Origin: Geofilum rubicundum JCM 15548
GTDB lineage: Bacteria; Bacteroidota; Bacteroidia; Bacteroidales; Marinilabiliaceae
Direction of reading: 5' to 3'
NCBI RefSeq assembly: GCF_000974365.1
Contig: NZ_BAZW01000002.1
Location: 149,529-213,528 of the forward strand
DNA: 64,000 nt
The notes under the pieces are model-generated. The model saw only the letters and a program-made list of their open reading frames with translations, searched no databases and had not been told where the DNA came from. Shown one piece after another: positions 28,176-37,851 of the stretch (its first letter is position 1; each line of letters starts with the position of its first letter). The translations under genes and the position numbers were made by a program.

Positions 28176-29699
28176 ATGATAATTCAATCGCTAATACGTC
28201 GCATTATGAGAAAGGCCTTACTGTTTGGGATGGTGTTTCTGCTTTCTTTCACGTCCTGTAATGACTGGCTGGAACTTTATCCGGAGAACGCGCAGGTGGC
28301 TTCCCAATACTGGGAAACCAAGGCCGATGTGGAAGCTGTTCTGTCGGCCGGTTATGTGCGCCTGCGTGGTTCCGTTGATAAGCTTTTTGTTTGGGGAGAA
28401 GTCCGGGGAAATGGGATTGCCCTGTTCAATATAGGCCAGGACGACAATACAAGGGCGGCCCAGCGGATACGCAGTATGGACATCCTTCCAAGTAATCCCT
28501 ATGCCAAATGGGGTGAAATGTATCAGGTGATCAATATTGCCAACTCGGTCATTAAATATGGTCCTGAGGTCGTTGAGATGGATGATTCCTTTACCAATGA
28601 GGAGTTGAATTCCTTTTTGTCGGAGGCCTATTTTTTAAGGTCTTTGGCTTATTTCTATCTGGTACGGACCTATAGGGATGTGCCTTACATCACCCAGCCT
28701 TATGTCAATGATGATGAGAAATTTGAAGTCGAGAAAACCGCCGGGGACCTTATTCTGAATTACCTGGTGGATGATTTGGAAAAGGCCCTGGTGGCCGCTA
28801 AGGAATTTTTCCCCGAAGTGGACAATGAGCATCCGATGAATACCAAAGGCCGGGCCACCAAATGGACCATACATGCCTTGTTGGCAGATATTTATTTGTG
28901 GCAGGGCAATTATGAAGCCTGCATGACCGCCTGTGATCATATCGTGGATTCCCGCCGGGTGGGATTAATTTCGAATTGGTTCCTGAACTTTTTTCCCGGT
29001 AATTCCAATGAAAGCATTTTTGAAATTCAATATTCCTATGATCGGGGACAGACCAATGGGTTTGCGGATTGGTTTGATGTCTCTCCCAGGTACCTGGCAT
29101 CCCTGCCCACGGTTCAGGTATTTAGCGAAACCCAGGGTTTCGGAGATGTCCGCGGTGTAAACGGAAGTTTCTTGATGGATGGAAGCACATTGGGAATTTG
29201 GAAATACATGGGACTCGACTATTACGATGTCAGTACCGCCAAGCGGTCTTCCATACAGAATGATCAGAACTTCATTGTTTATCGCCTTGCGGATATTTTA
29301 CTGATGAAGGCAGAAGCCCTCGTGATGACCGAAAATTTTGAAGCGGCGATTGGTATTTTGAATCAAATCAGGGCCAGGGCCGGCATTGAAGGAGATCTGA
29401 ATCCGGCGGCTACTGAGTTTGAGATGCTTCAACTGGTCATGAAAGAGCGGCACCGCGAGTTGTTTGCAGAAGGGAAACGTTGGTTCGATTTGCTGCGGGT
29501 GGCCAAGCGGGACGATTACCGCTATCTCAACTATCTGATTCAGGAAGTGACCTCGGTGGTGCCTTTGAGCAGTCTCGCCATTGTGAGTTCCAAACTGATG
29601 AATACCGATTCGCATTATTTGCCCATTCATCAGGACGAATTGAATGCCAATCAGTTGCTGATTCAAAATCCCTATTATTCTAATTTAGGAAACCAATGA
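28176..29699 (+). CDS. SusD/RagB-family glycan-binding lipoprotein
   Basis: The 507-residue lipoprotein (lipobox SFTSC) caps the SusC channel and binds the incoming glycan. The N-terminal CNDWLELYPENAQVASQYWET, the TPR-like helices and the C-terminal block with LADILLMKAEALVMTENFEAAIGILNQIRARAGI and MKERHRELFAEGKRWFDLLR are standard SusD features. It starts three bases after susC. A second ATG at 28206 (MRKALLFGMVF) would give a more typical signal peptide length and may be the true start. The stop overlaps the next gene by four bases (ATGA), showing translational coupling. Confidence 0.93.
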   Translation: MIIQSLIRRIMRKALLFGMVFLLSFTSCNDWLELYPENAQVASQYWETKADVEAVLSAGYVRLRGSVDKLFVWGEVRGNGIALFNIGQDDNTRAAQRIRSMDILPSNPYAKWGEMYQVINIANSVIKYGPEVVEMDDSFTNEELNSFLSEAYFLRSLAYFYLVRTYRDVPYITQPYVNDDEKFEVEKTAGDLILNYLVDDLEKALVAAKEFFPEVDNEHPMNTKGRATKWTIHALLADIYLWQGNYEACMTACDHIVDSRRVGLISNWFLNFFPGNSNESIFEIQYSYDRGQTNGFADWFDVSPRYLASLPTVQVFSETQGFGDVRGVNGSFLMDGSTLGIWKYMGLDYYDVSTAKRSSIQNDQNFIVYRLADILLMKAEALVMTENFEAAIGILNQIRARAGIEGDLNPAATEFEMLQLVMKERHRELFAEGKRWFDLLRVAKRDDYRYLNYLIQEVTSVVPLSSLAIVSSKLMNTDSHYLPIHQDELNANQLLIQNPYYSNLGNQ

Positions 29700-31312
29700 A
29701 AGACCAAATGAATAAACTATTTTTCATATTTCTGGCGGTGGGGGCCATTTTGGCCAATGCCTGTTCAGATCCCTTTGAATCTGATATTACTCCCGCTTAC
29801 GAAGACTTTCCCGTAGTAGGGGTTTTGGAAAATTCCCCGGAGACATTTTCAGCCTGGGTGGAACTGATCCGGCATGCCGGATTGAAACAAACCCTGAATC
29901 TGGATGCCAATTACACTTGTTTTGTGCCCGACAATGATGCTGTAGCGGCTTTTCTGGCCGACCGTGAGGTGAGTTCGGTGACCGCACTCCCCGTAGAGGA
30001 GGCCAGGAACCTCGTTAAGTTTCATACCATTGCCGGCGCTGAATATTCCCAGTCTCTTTTTGCGAATGGGGTGCTGCCCGACACCACGGCTACCGGTGAT
30101 TATCTTTCTATTGATCTTCGTCCCGGTGGACTGGATTCGGTTTTTATCAACAATGAAGCGCGCATTCTTCAGATGGATATTAGCGCCATAAACGGCATCA
30201 TTCATTCGATAGACCGGGTGCTGACACCTGTCGTGGAAAGCATTTGGGACAAGTTAAACAGCAATGGTTCATATTCGGTTTTTCGTGAGGCCGTCGCCTT
30301 AACAGGCTTTGATGTCCTGCTGGATGAAGTCAGTTATACGGAGTACAACAACGTGACCGGAGCAAGCATTCAGAAACGCCGGTTTTTGACGTCCTTTTTG
30401 GTGAATGACGGGGTTTTTGCAGCGGAAGGAATGGCGAATGTAGAGGCTTTGATAGAGCACTTGAATGCGGGAACTGAAGGCTATGACCAGGAAGATAATC
30501 CGCTGTATCTCTATGTGGCCTACCATATTCTGGATCAGCAGCTGGATTTTTCCATGTTGAGCTCTTTTCCGGAAGACGCGTCGTCTAAAAACATCGCCAC
30601 CCTGGCGCCCAATGAGTTGATCAATTTGTCACAGCGGGGTGATTCACTGGTTTTTAATTATGCCCCGGGAGAAGTTCACCGGGTGATTATTGAGTCGAAC
30701 ATAAATGCCCGCAACGGCATCGTTCACGAATTGAACCGGGTGATGGAGGTTCAGGCGCCTCCGGCTGCCAGAATCGTTTGGGAGCCTACGGATTATGCCG
30801 ACCTGTCTGCGCTTTTTCCCTCTCATTACAGGCGAAGTGGTCTGACCTCCACTTACCGTGAGTACATTGAACAAGGTTCGGTACAGTCGTACGAGTGGGA
30901 GGCGATTCCTTCTGACCGGGTCAATCTGGCCGTATCCTATTACGTCGCCAACCGGAACGATGCCGTGCCCTATGGTATGATGAATCACGATGCTTTGGTT
31001 TTTCAAGGGGGGCTTTATGGATGGATAGAAATGGAAACGCCGGCCATCGTTAAGGGGACTTACGATTTGAAAGTGCGCTATTACAGCATCAACAGTGCCA
31101 CCCGCTATGGGAAGTTTCTGACCATTCTGGACGGGACCTATCTCGGATCGGAGATTGCCACGCATGGCTCCTCATCGACCACCGCCCGGTTACAGACCAC
31201 CACCATTGGGCGGGTGACTTTTGAGGAGACAGCTCCCCACGTGCTGAGAATCCTGGCTTCGGATAATTTTGCCGTCTATCTGGATTATTTTGAGTTTGTG
31301 CCGGTTGAGTAA
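29696..31312 (+). CDS. FAS1-domain lipoprotein with a C-terminal DUF5108/carbohydrate-binding-like domain
   Basis: The 538-residue protein has a lipobox (LANAC). Two FAS1 domains follow, recognised by YTCFVPDNDAVAAFL with NGIIHSIDRVL, and FLVNDGVFA with NGIVHELNRVM. The last 170 residues (from IVWEPTDYADLSALFP) form a beta-rich domain ending LRILASDNFAVYLDYFEFVP, the layout of DUF5108-type or CBM-like modules. Overlapping susD by four bases, it is certainly on the same transcript. The likely role is a surface glycan-binding protein of the pectin locus. No catalytic motif was seen. Confidence 0.75.
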   Translation: MKDQMNKLFFIFLAVGAILANACSDPFESDITPAYEDFPVVGVLENSPETFSAWVELIRHAGLKQTLNLDANYTCFVPDNDAVAAFLADREVSSVTALPVEEARNLVKFHTIAGAEYSQSLFANGVLPDTTATGDYLSIDLRPGGLDSVFINNEARILQMDISAINGIIHSIDRVLTPVVESIWDKLNSNGSYSVFREAVALTGFDVLLDEVSYTEYNNVTGASIQKRRFLTSFLVNDGVFAAEGMANVEALIEHLNAGTEGYDQEDNPLYLYVAYHILDQQLDFSMLSSFPEDASSKNIATLAPNELINLSQRGDSLVFNYAPGEVHRVIIESNINARNGIVHELNRVMEVQAPPAARIVWEPTDYADLSALFPSHYRRSGLTSTYREYIEQGSVQSYEWEAIPSDRVNLAVSYYVANRNDAVPYGMMNHDALVFQGGLYGWIEMETPAIVKGTYDLKVRYYSINSATRYGKFLTILDGTYLGSEIATHGSSSTTARLQTTTIGRVTFEETAPHVLRILASDNFAVYLDYFEFVPVE

Positions 31313-31365
31313 ACCGGTTAATTGCCTGTTGACATGGATCATTGAATTAAAAAAGATATATACAG

Positions 31366-32949
31366 ATGAAAAGTTTAGTCGCGATATTTTGTTTCTGCCT
31401 CTTGGGTTTGGCGGCTTGTTCTGACGCCTGGAATCAGTATTATTCAGATAAGGCAGAAGATGTCACCACCTCAGACCAGACTTTAGGTGCCTTCCTCGAA
31501 GCCGAAGAAGCGTTTTCAGATTTCCGCGCTCTCTTGCAGGAAGCCGGTGTGCTGGATGAGTTGGATAAGGACCAGTATATGACCGTTTGGGCCGTTAATA
31601 ATGAGCACTTCGATTTGTCAGGGATCGGCAATTTGGAGCCATCCCATGTGGCCAGGTACCATTTGAATTATCTGGCCTACGGAGAAAATAATTTGAAAGC
31701 CGGACTAAGAATCCCCACTTTCAACGGCACTTACATCACGATTGGGGAATCAGGTGCTTTGGTGAATGAATCGCGCATTTTGTCGTCGCAGAGGTTTAAA
31801 AATGGCGTGGTGCATGAGATCGATCAGATAATGGTGCCCTTGATCAATATGTTTGACTACATCAGCCAGCTGGGAGATGATCATTCCATGATCCGGGATT
31901 CTATTCTGTCTTATAACTCAAGGGTGTTCGACCGAAGAAACAGTACGCCTGTTGGGGTTGACCCAACAGGAAATACGGTTTATGACTCGGTTTTTTATAC
32001 CTCCAACCCCTTGTTTGAGCAAGCAGATTTTAGTTCAGAATTCAGTCAGTACACGCTGTTTCTTCCCAACAATCAGGTGGTGGAAGCCACTTTTGATAAG
32101 TTGAAAGACCAATATGACTTAATGGGTCAGGTCTTTGGTGCAGAAGATTCACTCATGGCCATGACCTGGATCAAGGAGGCTGTTTTTCATGAGGGCATTG
32201 TGGAGGACTATAATGAGAGAGTGGATTGGGTATCCCCATTTGGAAATGTTTGGAGGAGTACGGTGCAGGAAGTGGATACACAATCGGGCCGACCCCTGAG
32301 CAATGGATATGTTTTTGATGTCACCGACATGAAGGTCCCCAATAATGTGATCATTGACCGCATTAAATCACTTGTGCACTATTATGGTTTTGCGGACGAA
32401 GCCGAAAAGGAGGCTTACTATATTTTCAGAGGATGTACGGAAATCAAAGTGACCCAGGGGGATGTGTCTCCCGTAGCCGGATTTTATTACTGGCTAATGG
32501 ATGTGACCGGGAACCCCGACTCGGAAGAAGAATTTTCTGTGGAATTCACGCCCCTGAACTACGATGAAGCAACAGGGGAGGTTTCAGTGGTAAAGGTGCC
32601 ACCTGGCGAATACAATCTCTATATGGGTTTCCGGAGTCTGGGACACCCCTATGTCGATATTTATTTCAGTTCCGGAGATGCGCCCATTGCCGATGGGGCC
32701 AGCCCGGTGGCCACAGAGATTCCTGCCGCCCAGTCTACCCCCTGGAATTACGACCGGGTGAATGAAACCGATCCGAACATCCGACGCTGGAATGGTCTGG
32801 GAGGACTGGTCGGTGTGGTTCAGGTGGAGGGAGAGGAGATGAGTACTTTCCGGATAAAAGTGAAATTCAACAAGGTGATGGCTATTGGAGCTGTAAAGAG
32901 AATGCAGATTTACCATTGGACACTAAAGCCTACAGCCAATAATTATTAG
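31366..32949 (+). CDS. FAS1-like lipoprotein of the glycan locus
   Basis: The 527-residue protein begins with a lipoprotein signal (LGLAACSDAW). FAS1 features are MTVWAVNNEHFD with NGVVHEIDQIMVP, and a second set at YTLFLPNNQVVEATF. The C-terminal 170 residues are beta-rich (VSVVKVPPGEYNLYMGFRS) and may be a binding module like that of the preceding gene. It sits between a susD and the second susC and is probably another surface accessory protein. The exact ligand is unknown. Confidence 0.7.
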   Translation: MKSLVAIFCFCLLGLAACSDAWNQYYSDKAEDVTTSDQTLGAFLEAEEAFSDFRALLQEAGVLDELDKDQYMTVWAVNNEHFDLSGIGNLEPSHVARYHLNYLAYGENNLKAGLRIPTFNGTYITIGESGALVNESRILSSQRFKNGVVHEIDQIMVPLINMFDYISQLGDDHSMIRDSILSYNSRVFDRRNSTPVGVDPTGNTVYDSVFYTSNPLFEQADFSSEFSQYTLFLPNNQVVEATFDKLKDQYDLMGQVFGAEDSLMAMTWIKEAVFHEGIVEDYNERVDWVSPFGNVWRSTVQEVDTQSGRPLSNGYVFDVTDMKVPNNVIIDRIKSLVHYYGFADEAEKEAYYIFRGCTEIKVTQGDVSPVAGFYYWLMDVTGNPDSEEEFSVEFTPLNYDEATGEVSVVKVPPGEYNLYMGFRSLGHPYVDIYFSSGDAPIADGASPVATEIPAAQSTPWNYDRVNETDPNIRRWNGLGGLVGVVQVEGEEMSTFRIKVKFNKVMAIGAVKRMQIYHWTLKPTANNY

Positions 32950-32985
32950 TGGCTTATGAGCTTAAAATTTATAAATCAATCACAG

Positions 32986-35900
32986 ATGAAACGATATAGC
33001 ATTGTTTGTAAGGTAATGGCAGGGACCTTTTTACTGTTGTCCGGTACTTTATTTTCCCAGAACAGGCACGAGGTGACCGGAAAGGTATTGTCTCCTTTTG
33101 ACGGAAAACCCATTCCCCATGCAGTAGTTACTGCAGTCGGTCTTTCGGAGCCTGTGGAGACTGACAGCACCGGTTTTTTCACTATGGAGGTGCCGGTTCT
33201 GGAGGGTTTTGTTCAGGCCTGGGCCGAAGGTTATTACACGGCGGAGCAAAGACTGGATAGGGAGGGACCCTTTTTGTTTATTCTGATACCTCAACAAAAA
33301 ATCAACTACAGTGAGCAGATCCTGCTTCCGGGCAGACAAGAAGCGTCCCGTCTGAAAGCAAGCAAGGTGACCAATATCAGCCATAAAGACTTTTCAGAGG
33401 GTGCCCTGTCTCTGGGACAGGGCATTCAGAATAAGATTCCCGGACTGCAGGTGATCAATCAAAGTGGTATGCCCGGTGAGGGTTATGTGTTTCAGGCACG
33501 TGGCATTAAGTCCTTTGTCAGTAATAGTTCTCCCTTGATTGTGGTGAACGGGATGCCTTTGTTTCCGGATTATTCTGAATCGCGGGTTATTTCGGGTTAC
33601 ACCACGGACGTTTTGAAGCTTTTTGCAGCGACAGATATTAAAAACGTCAGTTTTTTGCAGGGCGCAGAGGCGTCGGTATTTGGTTCGTTGGGAGCCAACG
33701 GGGTTCTGATGATTGAAACGGATGATGCCAGTGATATGGATACCCGGGTGGAGTACATCGCCCAGTTTGGCGTTTCGCAGAAAGCCAAATCTTTGCCGGT
33801 GCTCGACAGGGTGGGTTACCGGGAATACATTGGTAAAATGGCGCTTACCCGCTATGACGACATGGCGGTGGTGTTGCAGGAGTTCCCTTATTTGAAAGAT
33901 GATCCGGATTATTTCTACAATTATCTCTACAACAACTCCACCAACTGGCAGGAAGAGATCGCTCGTCCGGCCATTGTTATGGACAATACCTTGAGAATAA
34001 AGGGGGGAGATGCCATTGCCAAGTACAATTTGACCTTTGGTTTTTTAGATGAGCAGGGGGTCATCGACAATACCGGGTTTTCGCGCTACAGCATGAAGTT
34101 GAATGCCAATATTAACGTGAGTTCCCGACTGGAACTATATGCCCATATGGCTCTGGCCTATTACAATAATAAGCTACAGGAACAGGGTTTGCAGCGGGAA
34201 ACCAATCCGCTGATGGTGTCCCTTTTCAAGTCGCCTCTTTTTCATCCTTATCAGAAGGATTTCAACAACAACGTTATTCCTGCCTATGCACCCATTCGGG
34301 ATGCAGAAGGCCATATTCCGGTCAACAATGCCGTAACCAATCCACTCGCCCTTATCAACCAATCTTTGGTCGAAAGTCAGGCTTATGACGTACTGATGAA
34401 TGCCGGATTGAAATACCAACTGACCCCGGATTGGATGCTTTCCGGGATGGTGGGATTGTTTCAGAACTACAACCGTGAAAACGTGTTTTTTCCGGGTCTG
34501 ACGGACCGGACCATTATGCCCCTGGTGGGTGGTCTGGCCGAAAATACGGTTCGTTTGGGTATTGGGGAAACGTCCAATTTGTTTTACAACCTGAATACTT
34601 CTTACAAGGCTGCTTTTAATGATCAGCACCGGGTGGTGCTAACGGGTGGACTGCAATCGGCCATCACCCGGCGGGAGTACGATTCCGGATCCGGAAGAAA
34701 TACCAGTTCCGATTTTTTCCGGACATTGGACAATGTGAGTAACATTGGCCGGTCTTTCGATGGCTACATCGACGAATGGATTTGGATGAATTTTTATGCC
34801 AATGCCGCTTATTATTACAGGAACCTGGCGAGCTTAGGTGTAACAGCCTCTTTGGATGGCACTTCAGCCTCGGGTCGGGATGCCAGCCGCTATGGTATCT
34901 TCCCCTCTGTGAATGCTGCCATTTATCTGAAGAACACGGCTTTCTTACGGGACCTGAACTGGATCAATCGCTTGGATCTGAGAGCTGAAGCTGTCACTAC
35001 CGGGAACAGTCATTTCTCTTCCAGTATCGGGCAGTATTATTACTACAACCAGGTTTTCAGACAATTGTCGGGTATCGTTCGGGCGAATGTGCCCAATACC
35101 CTGTTGGAATGGGAGAAAAACCATACCCTGAATGCCGGATTGGACCTGTCGGTTTGGAACCACCGACTGGATCTTTCAGTGGATGTTTATCGGGGATTAT
35201 CCTCGGATGTGATATTGGGTCGACAAGTATCACCCGTGCTCGGCTTCCCGGTCATTATGGACAATATGGCTGAAATACAAAACCAGGGGGTGGAGCTCGG
35301 GTGGCAGTATTATGTGCTCAACCACCAGGATTACCACTGGGTGTTGGGGGCCACCGTGTCCAAAAACGAAAATAAACTGACCAGTCTGGGAGGCGAAGCA
35401 CCGGTTGTCAATGAGTTTGCCGATGGTTCGGCCTTGATTTCAGAGGAAGGCGGACCTGTTTATGCTTTTTATGGCCATACGACCAAGGGCGTATATGCCT
35501 CGGACCAGGACGCGGCTCAGGATGGTTTTACGGACTTTTCAGGACGTCCTTTTCAGGTGGGGATGTTCGCTTTGTCAATCACAACGCGGATGCGGTGATT
35601 GATGAAGCCGACCGAAAGGTCATTGGAAATCCGAATCCGGATTTCTTTGGAAGCGCCTTTACTTCACTGCGGTATAAAAGCGTGGAGTTGTCGGCCAACT
35701 TTATCTACAGCTATGGTAACTCGGCTTACAATGCGGTTCGCCGTCAGGGGGAAGCGATGACCGGTTTTGAGAATCAACTGACTTCGGCCGCTCGGGCCTG
35801 GTCGATGGACGGGCAGACAACCGACATGCCCAGAGCCGTTTATGGGGATCCCATGGGCAACAGTCGGTTCTCCGACCGTTGGGTGGAGGATGCTTCTTTC

Positions 35901-36128
35901 CTGAAATTGAAGGAGCTCACCCTATCCTATGCCTTTGACCAGTCCTTCCTGTCCTTTATTAAGGGCGGCCGGGTTTATGTCTCGGGTGAGAATTTGCTGA
36001 CGGTGACCGATTATCTGGGGAGTGACCCTGAATTCTATTATTCGTCCCATCCGATGATGCAAGGCTTTGATCTCGGAAAAGTGCCGCACCCACGTACCCT
36101 TAAGCTGGGATTCAGGCTTCAATTTTAA
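32986..36128 (+). CDS. Second SusC/RagA TonB-dependent transporter, frameshifted near 35560 as read
   Basis: This is the second oligosaccharide channel of the locus. A signal peptide (MKRYSIVCKVMAGTFLLLSG) starts at ATG 32986; the frame is open to 32956. A carboxypeptidase-like beta domain (HEVTGKVLSPFDGKPIPHAV) is followed by a plug (GIQNKIPGLQVINQSG, SSPLIVVNGMPLF) and a barrel ending LKLGFRLQF. The frame breaks in GTGGGGATG. One more G would give FQVGDVRFVNHNADAVID and continue into the frame that ends at 36128. The complete protein would be about 1,050 residues. Its SusD partner starts 32 bases later. Sequence divergence from the first SusC suggests a different oligosaccharide. Confidence 0.9.
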
Positions 36129-36160
36129 ATGATTATCCGATTTGATTTAAAGATTCAACT

Positions 36161-37816
36161 ATGAATAAGTTACATATCAATTTCCGTTTTTGGTGGCCAG
36201 TGCTGGGTCTCTTACTGTTGGCCGGATGCAGTGATTATTTCGCGGTGAACCCGGATGATGTATTGTATGAGGAGGATTATCCTTCCAGCATTACAGAGTT
36301 GTATTCGGGTTACATGGGTATTGCCGCAAAAGTACAGGAAGTGGCCGATCAGGCCTTGTTGCTGGAAGGTATCAGAGGCGATTTTCTGGAACCCACCGAA
36401 AATGCCGGCGCTGATATTGTGGATCTGTACCACTACAAAGAAACGGTCAGTAGTGATTTGGCCAGTCCCAGAGCTTATTATGCGGTTATACTGAATGCCA
36501 ATGATTATCTCCATCATGTGGGCACCTTTGTGCAGAACAATCCGGTTTCACTTGAAAAGGAAACACTGGAGGCACTGGTGGGCGGCGCCCTCCGCTACAA
36601 GGCCTGGGCTTACCTGATGTTGGCCAAATTGTATGGAGAGGCGGTTTGGGTGGATAGTCCCTTTGAAGCCTTTACTACTTTGGATGGACATCCTCTGATG
36701 GATTTTGATGAAGTCGTGGCCGAATGCATCCGAATGATAGAGGAAGGCGTCGTGGTGAATGGAGAGCAAATAAATGGAAAGGGCAAAATCAGGTGGTCCA
36801 ACGTATTGTTCCCCGGAGTGGGCGACAGTCCGGCCAACCTGCAGTGGAACCGCATTTGTCCCGACCCCGACCCCTTGCTGGCTGAGCTGTATCTTTTTGC
36901 GGGTAATTACCAGCAGGTCGTGAACCACTGTTTGGCCATTATCCGTCAGGGTGGCACTGAAAGCAGTTTCCAGGTGAACAAGAGTGAATGGGGTGGCGAA
37001 TGGATCAATTTCTTCCGGGATTTTGTCCGTAAAGAGGCCATTTTTATGTTCACCTACGATTACAACCTCAAGCAAACCAATCGTTTGGTGCCCTACTATT
37101 CCAATCTTTCCCCCAATGATTACCTGCTGCGTCCCTCCGAAGCATCCATGGCGCGTTTCCAACAACAGGTCAGAATCGACGGAACACTGGGAGATCCCAG
37201 TCGGGGCGAGGGCAAAACCTTTGCCCTGTTAAACGGGCAATGGGTGGTCAACAAATTTATTTCGGCCCATGGTTCAACCGACCGTGTTTATCGGGAGGAT
37301 GTGATCATCAATCTTTACCGGGCAGCCGACATTCATTTGTGGTTGATTGAGGCTTTGGGACAACTGGGACGTTTCGAAGAGGCCCTGACTTTATTGAATG
37401 GGGGTATTGAGACCTATTTTAATACCACCGAGGGGGTTTTCATGCCGCCTTTTGAAGCCTATCCAACCACCTTGTACCGTACAGGGAGTACCAGTGAAGG
37501 TGCCAATCAGGGCATTCGGGGACGGGTACTGCTGGGTAAAGTGGGTGAAGATATTGTTCGTGATCCATCTGACGATGTCAGCGAGGATCAGAAGACACTG
37601 GACCTGTTGATTGCAGAGGAAACACTTATGGAAAGCGCAGGAGAAGCCAAGGCACTCTTTGCTTTAATGCGCATGGCCAGAAGATGGAATGATCCCGCCA
37701 TTTTGGCCGATCGTGTCAGTGCGAAATACCCTGAAGGGAAACGCAGTGAGATACATACCAAATTGATGAACCCCGATAACTGGTTTATAAGTTTTGATTT
37801 GGACTTGAATCAGTGA
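36161..37816 (+). CDS. Second SusD/RagB-family lipoprotein
   Basis: The 551-residue lipoprotein (lipobox LLAGC) begins CSDYFAVNPDDVLYEEDY, the usual SusD opening. It contains the TPR-like core (YKAWAYLMLAKLYGEAVW) and the late helix block with INLYRAADIHLWLIEALGQLGRFEEALTLLN and LDLLIAEETLMESAGEAKALFALMR. It is the partner of the preceding SusC and forms the substrate-binding lid. The distance of 32 bases supports co-transcription. Confidence 0.92.
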   Translation: MNKLHINFRFWWPVLGLLLLAGCSDYFAVNPDDVLYEEDYPSSITELYSGYMGIAAKVQEVADQALLLEGIRGDFLEPTENAGADIVDLYHYKETVSSDLASPRAYYAVILNANDYLHHVGTFVQNNPVSLEKETLEALVGGALRYKAWAYLMLAKLYGEAVWVDSPFEAFTTLDGHPLMDFDEVVAECIRMIEEGVVVNGEQINGKGKIRWSNVLFPGVGDSPANLQWNRICPDPDPLLAELYLFAGNYQQVVNHCLAIIRQGGTESSFQVNKSEWGGEWINFFRDFVRKEAIFMFTYDYNLKQTNRLVPYYSNLSPNDYLLRPSEASMARFQQQVRIDGTLGDPSRGEGKTFALLNGQWVVNKFISAHGSTDRVYREDVIINLYRAADIHLWLIEALGQLGRFEEALTLLNGGIETYFNTTEGVFMPPFEAYPTTLYRTGSTSEGANQGIRGRVLLGKVGEDIVRDPSDDVSEDQKTLDLLIAEETLMESAGEAKALFALMRMARRWNDPAILADRVSAKYPEGKRSEIHTKLMNPDNWFISFDLDLNQ

Positions 37817-37851
37817 GCTATTTATTTTTTGTTAATTAAAAATTGATTGTT